A stretch of 32,462 nt of DNA, taken from contig JAIDTL010000056.1 of assembly GCA_029060725.1 (NCBI GenBank), forward strand, positions 1 to 32,462, given 5' to 3'. The notes beneath the pieces are model-generated. The model saw only the letters and a program-made list of their open reading frames with translations, was not told the origin of the DNA and searched no databases. A program made the translations under genes and the position numbers. Below, in pieces: positions 8,375 through 15,309 of this stretch. Within the stretch, counting starts at the first letter, position 1. Every line of letters begins with the position of its first letter. Source of the DNA: Muribaculaceae bacterium (GTDB lineage Bacteria > Bacteroidota > Bacteroidia > Bacteroidales > Muribaculaceae).

Positions 8375-9463
8375 TTATTGTAATGAGAGTAATCTATTCC
8401 TTATACCATTTATAGAGAGCAATACTCCTTGGTCCCTTCCTTTACCATTGAGTGTATATTTTTCTTGACCTACAGATTTCATAAGCTGACGAATCGCCAT
8501 TTTTAATTCCTCTAAGGTATCGTCCATCCCTTTAATAGGGGCATGGGATTTTTTTGAATGAATTACACCTTTTGAAGCAGCCCAATCCAAGAAAATTGAT
8601 TGAGAATATAACCCCACTCCATTCTTAAAAGCTTTAAGGGAATGATCAACTCTTAGAATAAAATAGTTTGATATAATACGTCTATTATGTGTCGAATCAT
8701 AATGAGCATATCCCTTGGGAATTGATACCGATTCTATCGTAATAGGATATTCCCTTACTCCTCTTAAACGTTTCTTTAATTTATTTATCTTATTGCAAAT
8801 AATTTCAAATGTTTCTCCATTAGCTAAGGTTTTATCATCAAACACGATCAATATATGATACTCAACACCCAATCTTTTGGGCAAAATGTTATTTAATATG
8901 TCATATAAATTATCTATTCCATCTTGAGACGAGGCATCAGCGTCATTAGAAAAAAGATACCTATCAATAACAACCAAAGAATTGGATGGGAAAACATTAT
9001 CCTTTGATAGAATGTCCGTCCAGTTTTCACTTTTCTTTTTCCTTACAGCATCAACTTCAAAAGCTTCTTGAAATAAAGGGCTTTCAAAAGGATTATCGTT
9101 AATTGAATGACAAATCACTCCGTATTTTGCTGATATTTGTTTTGCCAATTCCGGTGTTATATCTAAAACGAATACAGCGCTTGGATCATCTATTACATCC
9201 AAACGCATTTCTATAACTCGGTAAATATAAGAGGTGTCTTTATCTTTATTCGTTCCTTCTATGTATATTTCCAAGTCGTAAGCATTTCGCAAAATGGCGA
9301 TAGGATTATCGTCATTGTATTCGTAATCAGAGTCAACATTCAGAACGATGTTTAGTGAAGGTTTAGTCTTTTTGATAAAGTTATACCAGACATCTTCTCG
9401 ACTATTTTCAAAGGACTCAAAAATAGAAGAGATAATGCATTCGGTTGTATATAGAGCTAACAT
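8375..9463 (-). CDS. Partner protein of the ATPase, possible divergent PLD-like effector (function unknown)
   Basis: A protein of 362 aa counted from the ATG at 9463; an in-frame GTG at 9469 would overlap the ATPase stop by 4 bp (GTGA) and is a real alternative. I do not recognise the family. The sequence alternates beta-type segments (VFVLDIT, NSLVVIDRYLF, YHILIVFDD, YPITIESVSI) with helices, suggesting an alpha/beta fold. Near residue 259 it has HNRRIISN, which fits H-x-R-x4-N, a weak variant of the phospholipase-D H-x-K-x4-D motif, followed by a DHSLKAF segment like the G-x-S-L part of PLD-type proteins. Only one such motif is visible. Tight coupling to the ATPase upstream and the WYL gene 11 bp downstream makes it the likely effector or target-recognition partner of the ATPase. 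Confidence 0.75.
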   Translation of the reverse strand: MLALYTTECIISSIFESFENSREDVWYNFIKKTKPSLNIVLNVDSDYEYNDDNPIAILRNAYDLEIYIEGTNKDKDTSYIYRVIEMRLDVIDDPSAVFVLDITPELAKQISAKYGVICHSINDNPFESPLFQEAFEVDAVRKKKSENWTDILSKDNVFPSNSLVVIDRYLFSNDADASSQDGIDNLYDILNNILPKRLGVEYHILIVFDDKTLANGETFEIICNKINKLKKRLRGVREYPITIESVSIPKGYAHYDSTHNRRIISNYFILRVDHSLKAFKNGVGLYSQSIFLDWAASKGVIHSKKSHAPIKGMDDTLEELKMAIRQLMKSVGQEKYTLNGKGRDQGVLLSINGIRNRLLSLQ

Positions 9464-9465
9464 AA

Positions 9466-11427
9466 TCACTTATTTTTTGAACGCATTAATTCCCGCGACC
9501 ACTTTCCAGCTTCGTCAAAGAAACCTTCACCAAATACCTCCTTGAAATGTCCATTAGTTTTATATCTCATATCATAGGGCAAACCATCTTCCGGGAAATA
9601 ATAAACTCTAAACTTAGGTATATATTTAGTATTCTTAGAAAATATAGATGCTACAATAACCTGGGTTCTACGAACCAAATACTCCGAATGAGTTTCAACT
9701 ATGAAGTGAACACCATGTCGAGTTGCATCCAGAAACATGTCAGCAAGTCGGGACTGCAAGCTTGGATGCAAATGTACCTCTGGCTCTTCCAGGATTAAAA
9801 GATATGGAATAATCCCAGGAGCGTAAGATTCATCCCCAGCTTCTACAGGCTCGTCAAAATCATCTTCTGTTTGACTGATTGCTATTTCAATATTGAGTAA
9901 CAAGGAAACCAACTGTGTTACACCATATCCATAATCTGCTAATAGACGACCCTCTGGAATATCTTTTGAAATTAATTTAATCCTTAGAGTTCCTTCCATA
10001 TTATCTATAATGATATCTTCACAAATATTGAATTCGCGTAACCATTTTTTTAAGAAGTCACCTTTCTCTGATGTTACGGAAAATCGCCTATTAATAATTA
10101 CATCATTAAAACGCCTCCAAAGGTTACCAAATCGATTGGATAAATCAAGAGGATATAAACGTTTTACATCTATAGTAGAAGCGTCAACGTATCCTGTTCT
10201 TTTTATAATATTGGGATTCAAAGAGCGCCGAAAAATATAATACAGACACCTTCCAATCCATGTGTATTCTTTCACCTTTTCAAAGATTGCCAAGAAACCC
10301 ATATTCTCATTTAGATTAATCGAAACCTGTATGGCCCATGATTGGAACTCTATGTCATTTATAGTATTATTGATACATTCTTCTAATGCACTAGTGTTCT
10401 GGCTTCGATTATACTCCATAACGTCTTTTGCATCAGAAATAACATACGAATAAATCTTATCAATTATTATATTTGAACTTTTATCCAAATACCTATCTAA
10501 TTCATCCCATCGACAAACGTTCTCACCAAGTTTCGCATATTCTTTTTCTTTTATGTGCTCCCTTATCTTTGTTTTTATTTGAGCAAAATCCTCAAGAGTC
10601 AAACGTCTTTGCTTGTTCTCTTCATACTTATGGACCTGAGCCCAGAAGGGCTCAAATTCCACAATATCTTCGTTAGCAGAAATTACATCGATAAAGGATG
10701 GCGCTTTGGTAAATATACTATCACGATCCGCGGTATTCAAAGTCTTCCTGATAATATTACTATGAATCAATTGTGTTTCAATACTTATTAATTCAGTAAT
10801 ATATGGCGTAACCTTCTCCCAGGTGTCATCTTGTTCTGGATTACGCCACTGAAACTTCTTAGACAATTCCTCTTTCTCTTTAAAATCATAATAATATGAT
10901 TTCCAACTTGAGGCTATATGGCGGATTTTATAACAACGAATATATTCAATAAATTTTTCTTTGTCTTTGATTTCACAGAAATATGAATCGTCCTGTATTG
11001 AAATTGAAAGAAATTCATTAGAATCTATGAGAATTGACAATTTCTTGAGATAGCCATTATTTAGAGAATCTGATATTTTTTCCCCGAATGTAAAGCGTAC
11101 ACTAATATCTGCCACAATTATCGAAGATTCAAAAGAATATCCTAGTACAAAACAATTATACCCATCAGCTTTCGCAGATGAATTCAATACCGTGTCAAAC
11201 GTTCCAAGCTTAACCACCTTTGAAAAATCCAAAGGAGTATCAATAAGGTTGTAGTTGTTAGCTTTCACATCAGACAAATATGATTCTAATAGTAATAATG
11301 CTTTTGCTGCAGTACTCTTTCCGGCGCTATTGCATCCAGTGAATATAGTTATTGGAGAGAGTTTGATTTCAGCTCCTTCCTCACCTATATTCCGGAAGTT
11401 TTTAATGTATATCTCTTTTATTTCCAT
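9466..11427 (-). CDS. SMC/ABC-type AAA ATPase with DUF3696-like C-terminus
   Basis: A 653-aa protein. It starts with a classic AAA_15/SMC N-terminus (IKEIYIKNFRNIG) and Walker A GCNSAGKS at residues 31-38. A long, largely helical middle region (about 120-470) follows. The C-terminal half-site has a signature-like DYGYGVTQLVSLLL, Walker B LLILEEPE at 543-550, the D-loop region HLHPSLQSRL and a switch histidine in VETHSE near 580. The tail (NGHFKEVFGEGFFDEAGKW) resembles the DUF3696 ending. No TOPRIM domain follows, which argues against OLD or Gabija GajA. ATPases of this class act as sensors or motors in many anti-phage systems (PARIS AriA, Septu PtuA and retron-linked ATPases are relatives in the broad sense). 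It leads the operon, with a promoter and palindrome 20-57 bp upstream of its ATG, and its end abuts the 362-aa gene. Confidence 0.88.
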   Translation of the reverse strand: MEIKEIYIKNFRNIGEEGAEIKLSPITIFTGCNSAGKSTAAKALLLLESYLSDVKANNYNLIDTPLDFSKVVKLGTFDTVLNSSAKADGYNCFVLGYSFESSIIVADISVRFTFGEKISDSLNNGYLKKLSILIDSNEFLSISIQDDSYFCEIKDKEKFIEYIRCYKIRHIASSWKSYYYDFKEKEELSKKFQWRNPEQDDTWEKVTPYITELISIETQLIHSNIIRKTLNTADRDSIFTKAPSFIDVISANEDIVEFEPFWAQVHKYEENKQRRLTLEDFAQIKTKIREHIKEKEYAKLGENVCRWDELDRYLDKSSNIIIDKIYSYVISDAKDVMEYNRSQNTSALEECINNTINDIEFQSWAIQVSINLNENMGFLAIFEKVKEYTWIGRCLYYIFRRSLNPNIIKRTGYVDASTIDVKRLYPLDLSNRFGNLWRRFNDVIINRRFSVTSEKGDFLKKWLREFNICEDIIIDNMEGTLRIKLISKDIPEGRLLADYGYGVTQLVSLLLNIEIAISQTEDDFDEPVEAGDESYAPGIIPYLLILEEPEVHLHPSLQSRLADMFLDATRHGVHFIVETHSEYLVRRTQVIVASIFSKNTKYIPKFRVYYFPEDGLPYDMRYKTNGHFKEVFGEGFFDEAGKWSRELMRSKNK

Positions 11428-11447
11428 ATATCGTTTGTTTTACGATG

Positions 11448-11455
11448 CAAAGTTA
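11448..11455 (-). promoter_or_regulatory. -7 element of the ATPase/WYL operon promoter
   Basis: TAACTTTG on the minus strand, 20 bp upstream of the ATPase ATG. It is the same octamer as at the helicase promoter, again without a clear TTTG at -33. Confidence 0.65.
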
Positions 11456-11463
11456 ATAATATT

Positions 11464-11484
11464 ATGCGAATGCTTTGTTCGCAT
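11464..11484. promoter_or_regulatory. Palindromic operator upstream of the ATPase/WYL operon
   Basis: Inverted repeat ATGCGAA and TTCGCAT around TGCTTTG. The core TGCGAATGCTTTGTTCGCA (11465-11483) shares 17 of 19 bases with the operator at 7220-7238 and has the same 9-nt distance to the -7 element. It is probably the autoregulatory site of the WYL protein encoded third in this operon (inference). Confidence 0.7.
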
Positions 11485-11569
11485 ATCAAAGAAAACTTAA
11501 CTTCACATATCTATTACCTCGTTGTTGCGCAAACTGGATTAATATTGATCAAAATTGTAGATGTCAAAT

Positions 11570-12544
11570 TTAACATAAGACTTTTGCATTATAGATAGCC
11601 ATCATTACATCTTCAAAGAATTTCCTTAGCAATCTTTCCTGCTTCGGTAACGACAATTCATTGAAATTAGCTGGAGTCTTAAACATAAACAAATAGGCGT
11701 TATCAACTTCTTCAGGAGCATCAAACAATCTTCCGGATTTAATAGTTTGACATTCAAGTAACCTATAAATCGGTTGACCCCATCCATCTTCATTCCTGAA
11801 TCCAATTAAAATTATGGGTTCTTCTAAAGAGAAATAAACACCCATCCAGCCCCAAGCTTTCTTTATCTTTAAACCCTTAAACACTAATTCAAAATATTTA
11901 CCCATTATACCTTCTCGAGGAGTGCCATGGATATTACCACCTCCCTTAGTATCGCGCTTATACGGGTATAGTTCCGAGTGAAAATATTCATTATCAAATG
12001 CAAATACATCATCGAGGCATCGATAGAAAGTATATAGCGAGTTCATTCCGTTTAAGTCCATTGGTTTTGTTGGTATGTATATGTTACAAACATTTTTAAT
12101 GTAATCCAAATAAGCTTCCCAAAGGGTTCTTTCGTCTTCTGGGATATTCTGTTGAAGATATTGATATAATTCCTTCCAAGTATAAGTATTAAAGCCACTC
12201 TTTACTATTTTATAGTTGGCAATGTAGCCTAAGTGACTGGAATCTATTTTGAAAGTTTTTACATATTGATCAAAATGATGATTCCTATCTTCTATCTTGT
12301 TTTCGATTATATATGATTCTTCATCGCATTCAAAAAAGAAATCAGGGCGACAGTTTCCTTTTACATACTCTCTCTCCATATAGACATCAGTACATTGCCT
12401 TTTCAACCAAGGGAAAAAGAATCTCAGGAAAGCACCCTGAAACTTATCCGATGTCTCGCACATGGTCCACGTGACATCTGACAAATCATTCTCACTGCGA
12501 AAACGATGCGAGAGATTTTTAATGAACTGCGCTAATTTTTCCAT
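11570..12544 (-). CDS. PD-(D/E)XK nuclease superfamily protein
   Basis: A protein of 324 aa from the ATG at 12544; two codons further up is a TTG, a less likely start. The nuclease core is near the N-terminus: RPDFFFE at residues 66-72 supplies the P-D pair, and IIENKIED supplies E81 and K83 (E-N-K in place of E-x-K with a hydrophobic middle). This is the layout of stand-alone PDDEXK_4-like proteins of about 300-350 aa. The rest is alpha/beta with several conserved-looking tryptophans (KKAWGWMGVYFSLEEP, GWGQPIY), perhaps for target recognition. It has its own promoter (12621-12652), so it is not obligately part of the ATPase operon, whose promoter lies 115 bp beyond its stop. A defence or restriction-like role is plausible from context but not shown. 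E-to-K spacing supports an active enzyme. Confidence 0.75.
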   Translation of the reverse strand: MEKLAQFIKNLSHRFRSENDLSDVTWTMCETSDKFQGAFLRFFFPWLKRQCTDVYMEREYVKGNCRPDFFFECDEESYIIENKIEDRNHHFDQYVKTFKIDSSHLGYIANYKIVKSGFNTYTWKELYQYLQQNIPEDERTLWEAYLDYIKNVCNIYIPTKPMDLNGMNSLYTFYRCLDDVFAFDNEYFHSELYPYKRDTKGGGNIHGTPREGIMGKYFELVFKGLKIKKAWGWMGVYFSLEEPIILIGFRNEDGWGQPIYRLLECQTIKSGRLFDAPEEVDNAYLFMFKTPANFNELSLPKQERLLRKFFEDVMMAIYNAKVLC

Positions 12545-12608
12545 ATTCAATTAATACCAAAGCTTATTCATTGTCCCGCTTGACTCCTGACCATGACTTA
12601 TGCGTGGC

Positions 12609-12780
12609 GGTCTGCGGTAGCAAAGTTAGTATTTATTTTTGGAATTGGCAAATGATATTTGGGTTTTAGATGGATTTTTGTTTAAAGGGATGTGGCTGGA
12701 GGGGTGTGCTCACTTTGTTCGCACCACCATCGCCGACGGTTGGGAGGGGGAATTAGCATGAAGTAGATCTCCGAGGGTAT
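12609..12780. repeat. Upstream-region duplication, copy A
   Basis: About 172 bp upstream of the PD-(D/E)XK gene that closely match 13567-13737 in the same orientation and order: promoter, an AT-rich stretch with GGGTTTTAGATGGATTTT, the GTGCTCACTTTGTTCGCACC unit (from 12706) and the TTAGCATGAAG/CTCCGAGGGTAT end. Differences are scattered substitutions and a few single-base indels. Confidence 0.8.
12621..12652 (-). promoter_or_regulatory. Promoter of the PD-(D/E)XK gene
   Basis: The minus strand has TTTG (12649-12652), 20 nt and TAACTTTG (12621-12628), a full match to the Bacteroidetes consensus. The predicted leader to the ATG at 12544 is about 70 nt. Confidence 0.72.
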
Positions 12781-12850
12781 TGGGGTTTGGAAGGGGTGAG
12801 ATAGGCTGAAGCCTGGGGTTTTGGCATAATGTCAGCTCTCCGAGTTGGGG
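12761..12850. repeat. Degenerate copy of the dispersed three-hairpin repeat
   Basis: Recognisable parts are ATCTCCGAGGGTAT, AGGCTGAAGCCTGGGG and GTCAGCTCTCCGAGTTG, in the same order as the copies at 17813, 20444 and 22632. The left arm of the central stem is damaged (GATAGGCT for CCCAGGCT). The rest of the gap to 12901 holds nothing I recognise. Confidence 0.6.
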
Positions 12851-12901
12851 TGCTACTTAATTAGGGGAGGCAGGAAAGTCTCCCTTCCATATTTAAGATG
12901 G

Positions 12902-13549
12902 CTATTTGATATTGCGGAAGGAGGTTTTGCGGTCGAAGCCGGCGGATTCGGCTTTCTCTATGTCGGTACGATTGTCTATTATTTCTTGGTCATTTAGAGA
13001 AGAAATGTAGCTGCTTAATTCTTGATAGAGTTCTTGGGCAGGGATTAGAGATGTAATGGGTGTCCCTGTCAGGATTGGATTGCGTAGGGATCCATCCTTC
13101 TCTATAACGAGTTCCAGAGTCTCATCTCTCCAGAAAAATGAGTATCTTGACTTAGCCTTGAAGAACGTCATCGGAGTACTTCCGGCACGGTCTTTCTTTG
13201 TGATCTCCTTGATATGAAGAAGTTTCCAATCTATGCATACTTTTGAGTCTTCATCCAAATACCGTTCTACTTGAAAGGAATACTGTTTCAAGCCTACTTC
13301 AAGGATGCAATATAGCTCGGTAGCCTCGTATTTTGTCACCCACTTCAGGCGGTTGCCTGTCCAGTCGCGTTTGCGCACTTCTTTCTTCGGAGAATCGGCT
13401 GATGTAGGGATATAGCTGAAGTATGGGGAGTCGAGATTTGAGAGAACTGTGAAAGCTCGGCGGTCGTAGACGACCTTCTCGTCTTCACCGTAAATACCTG
13501 TTAGATAATCGTAGTAGTCTTTATTGTTGCGAGGGGTAAGGATTTTCAT
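12902..13549 (-). CDS. Hypothetical protein, 215 aa, Bacteroidetes-type
   Basis: The start KILTPRNNKDYYDYLTGIYGEDE with VVYDRR and the end AESAGFDRKTSFRNIK look like a conserved family of unknown function I have seen in Bacteroidetes genomes, but I cannot name a domain. The middle is beta-rich (LYCILEVGLKQYSFQVERYLDED, WKLLHIKEITKK) with a WRDETLELVIEKDG segment and a helical C-terminal part. There is no signal peptide or membrane segment, so it is probably cytoplasmic. It is monocistronic, with a strong promoter 30-60 bp upstream, and sits between the two copies of the duplicated upstream region. The ATG at 13549 is the natural start, about 20 nt below the predicted transcription start. Confidence 0.7.
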   Translation of the reverse strand: MKILTPRNNKDYYDYLTGIYGEDEKVVYDRRAFTVLSNLDSPYFSYIPTSADSPKKEVRKRDWTGNRLKWVTKYEATELYCILEVGLKQYSFQVERYLDEDSKVCIDWKLLHIKEITKKDRAGSTPMTFFKAKSRYSFFWRDETLELVIEKDGSLRNPILTGTPITSLIPAQELYQELSSYISSLNDQEIIDNRTDIEKAESAGFDRKTSFRNIK

Positions 13550-13566
13550 TTGGTTTTCTTTAGGTT

Positions 13567-13737
13567 GGTCTGCGGTGGCAAAGTTAGTATCTTTTGGGAA
13601 ATTGGCAAATTATTTTTGGGTTTTAGATGGATTTTGGTTTAAAGGGATGAATCGGGGGGAGTGTGCTCACTTTGTTCGCACCACAATTGCCGACGGTGGG
13701 GAGGGGGTATTAGCATGAAGCGGCTCTCCGAGGGTAT
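13567..13737. repeat. Upstream-region duplication, copy B
   Basis: 171-bp counterpart of 12609-12780 (see there), lying upstream of the 215-aa gene. It contains the promoter at 13579-13609, the GTGCTCACTTTGTTCGCACC unit at 13663 and, at its end, a truncated piece of the dispersed repeat (AAGCGGCTCTCCGAGGGTAT, 13718-13737). Confidence 0.8.
13579..13609 (-). promoter_or_regulatory. Promoter of the 215-aa hypothetical gene
   Basis: The minus strand has TTTG (13606-13609), 19 nt and TAACTTTG (13579-13586), an exact consensus match. Confidence 0.75.
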
Positions 13738-13758
13738 AATTATAACCATCCCGGCATC

Positions 13759-15072
13759 CTAATGCTGAGTGTAGAGGGCGATGACGGAGTGGACTATGGC
13801 TTCAGGTGAGAGGCGTGATGTATCGTAGACGGCGTCGTAGTTTTTGGGATCACCCCAGGTCTTTTCAGTGAAATAGGAATAGTGGTCACGGCGCATGGAA
13901 TTCATCTTGGATACTTTCTCCGCAGCTGCTTCTGGAGCGATCCCATAATATTCCACAGCTCTCTTGACCTTATACTCATCTGAGGCACGGAGGAAGATAT
14001 TGATGGCATTGGAATTGTCTGCGAGCACGTAGTCGGCACAGCGACCTACGATGACACACGGTCCTTCGGAGGCAAGCCGCCGTATCACACGGCTTTGCAC
14101 TACAAAAAGGGCGTCTTTTTTCGATAGAGAGCGCTCAGTCGGAGTTGAGAAGTCTTTGGTGATAAGTTCATAGAGAAGGGAGTGAGGAAGGCGCTGATCG
14201 TAGTCGCGTACTGTATCGATGCTAAAACCTGACTCCTTGGCTACCATCTCCATCATGGTGTTGTCGTAGAATGGAATGCCGAGTGTCCGGGCTAACTTAT
14301 CCCCTATCTCGTGTCCACCACTGCCGTATTCGCGACCGATCGTGATGACTTTATAATCAGAGGTATCTGAGGAATCTGAGGAATCTGAAATGGTGACTGT
14401 AGGACGTTTTTCCCATCTTTCGATCCAGCGGAGATGCGGCAGCAGCAGTTTCACTACGGGGCCTGTCAATACCGCAACTATCACCGTTCCTTCCCTGACA
14501 CCGTCGATACGTCCGGCGAATATCCAAGAGCAACCCACGGCTATTAGAAGCAGGGAGACATCAAACATTATCTTGAGTGTACCGAATTCCTTGCGGAATT
14601 TCCTGGAGGCGATCTGGAGTACGTATTCCCCGGAGTTCATGCAAACGTCTGCCAAAACCTCAAGTGCAATGCCGAGACCCATACCTACACATCCTATGAC
14701 GCAAGAGATTACCTTTAAGTAATAGGCAGCAGGATGCCAGGCGGAAAGTATCGACATACTTACGTCTACAAAGAGCCCGAAGAGGAGAGAGACCGGGATC
14801 TGCATGAGAAGTTCCACTTTGTTTTCCTTGATGCCATCCTTACCGAGCATGATGAGCTGTGCCATTATTAGGATTGCATTTAGGATGATGATGTATGTCC
14901 CCATGGATAGGGCTGTGTGTAGACTCCAAACGTATGGGACGCTGGAGATAGGAGAAGTTCCGAGAAGGGAGCGCGTAACGAGGCTAACACCGAACGACAT
15001 GATGAAAAGACCAAGAAAAAACACCGCATAGCGGCGCATTTTCTCTTTCTTGCTGCGTAGTATGATTTCCAT
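13759..15072 (-). CDS. YczE-type membrane protein fused to a cytidylate-kinase-like domain
   Basis: A protein of 437 aa from the ATG at 15072. Residues about 12-215 are a membrane domain of the YczE/YitT-like kind (RRYAVFFLGLFIMSFGVSLVTRSLLGTSPISSVPYVWS, in several hydrophobic helices, with a NSGEYVLQ turn). From about residue 235 a soluble cytidylate-kinase-like domain (PF13189) begins, with P-loop GREYGSGGHEIG, PFYDN, CVIVGRCADY and the lid-like RRDHYSYFTEKTWGDPKNYD. The kinase domain probably phosphorylates a nucleotide or related small molecule, but the substrate of this subfamily is not established. An upstream in-frame ATG at 15129 was rejected because a consensus promoter (15099-15130) lies between it and 15072. 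Separate membrane and kinase genes are common; the fusion occurs in Bacteroidales. It seems to stand alone. Confidence 0.85.
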   Translation of the reverse strand: MEIILRSKKEKMRRYAVFFLGLFIMSFGVSLVTRSLLGTSPISSVPYVWSLHTALSMGTYIIILNAILIMAQLIMLGKDGIKENKVELLMQIPVSLLFGLFVDVSMSILSAWHPAAYYLKVISCVIGCVGMGLGIALEVLADVCMNSGEYVLQIASRKFRKEFGTLKIMFDVSLLLIAVGCSWIFAGRIDGVREGTVIVAVLTGPVVKLLLPHLRWIERWEKRPTVTISDSSDSSDTSDYKVITIGREYGSGGHEIGDKLARTLGIPFYDNTMMEMVAKESGFSIDTVRDYDQRLPHSLLYELITKDFSTPTERSLSKKDALFVVQSRVIRRLASEGPCVIVGRCADYVLADNSNAINIFLRASDEYKVKRAVEYYGIAPEAAAEKVSKMNSMRRDHYSYFTEKTWGDPKNYDAVYDTSRLSPEAIVHSVIALYTQH

Positions 15073-15098
15073 TGTATCTGATTTTTTACCTATTTTTG

Positions 15099-15130
15099 CA
15101 AATATAGCGAATTTTTCTGAATATTGCAAA
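15099..15130 (-). promoter_or_regulatory. Promoter that fixes the start of the YczE/kinase fusion
   Basis: The minus strand has TTTG (15127-15130), 20 nt and TATATTTG (15099-15106). The -7 element is only 26 bp above the ATG at 15072, so the longer frame from 15129 would begin inside the promoter. Confidence 0.75.
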
Positions 15131-15188
15131 CTTTATAACCGAAGGTAAAAAAATTGGAGTGGGATAGAACAAAGTTGCTGATCGCTAT

Positions 15189-15224
15189 GTACTCACTTCG
15201 TTCGCACCACAATCGCCGACGGTG
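15189..15224. repeat. Third copy of the GTnCTCACTT-GTTCGCACCAC repeat unit
   Basis: A 36-bp unit nearly identical to 12706-12741 and 13663-13698: GT(A/G)CTCACTT, then (C/T)GTTCGCACCAC, then an AT-GCCGACGGT end. All three copies are in intergenic sequence and in the same orientation. Function unknown. Confidence 0.6.
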
Positions 15225-15231
15225 TGTGGGA

Positions 15232-15255
15232 GGTGGAGGCTTCCCAGCCTCCACC
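15232..15255. terminator. Perfect 10-bp stem-loop downstream of GH127
   Basis: GGTGGAGGCT and AGCCTCCACC around TCCC, 55 bp past the stop of the GH127 gene (minus strand). A second small stem, GCGCAC-GGA-GTGCGC, lies between it and the gene. No T-run follows, so a classical intrinsic terminator is uncertain; a transcript-end stabiliser or repeat element fits as well. Confidence 0.4.
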
Positions 15256-15309
15256 CATAGCTTGACGCGTGGGGACGCGCACGGAGTGCGCTAACTACTC
15301 TGGACTACT

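Noticed and set aside
9466..11427. OLD nuclease or Gabija GajA
   Set aside because: No TOPRIM domain follows the ATPase core; the C-terminus looks like DUF3696.
12545..12550. TTG start two codons upstream of the PD-(D/E)XK gene start
   Set aside because: An ATG follows within six bases, and nothing favours the weaker codon.
12600..13740. CRISPR-like array from the repeated units
   Set aside because: Only two long copies flank a gene, with no regular short spacers and no cas genes.
15073..15129. Longer N-terminus of the YczE/kinase fusion from an ATG at 15129
   Set aside because: TTTG-N20-TATATTTG promoter elements lie across this segment, and the added residues do not look like part of the membrane domain.
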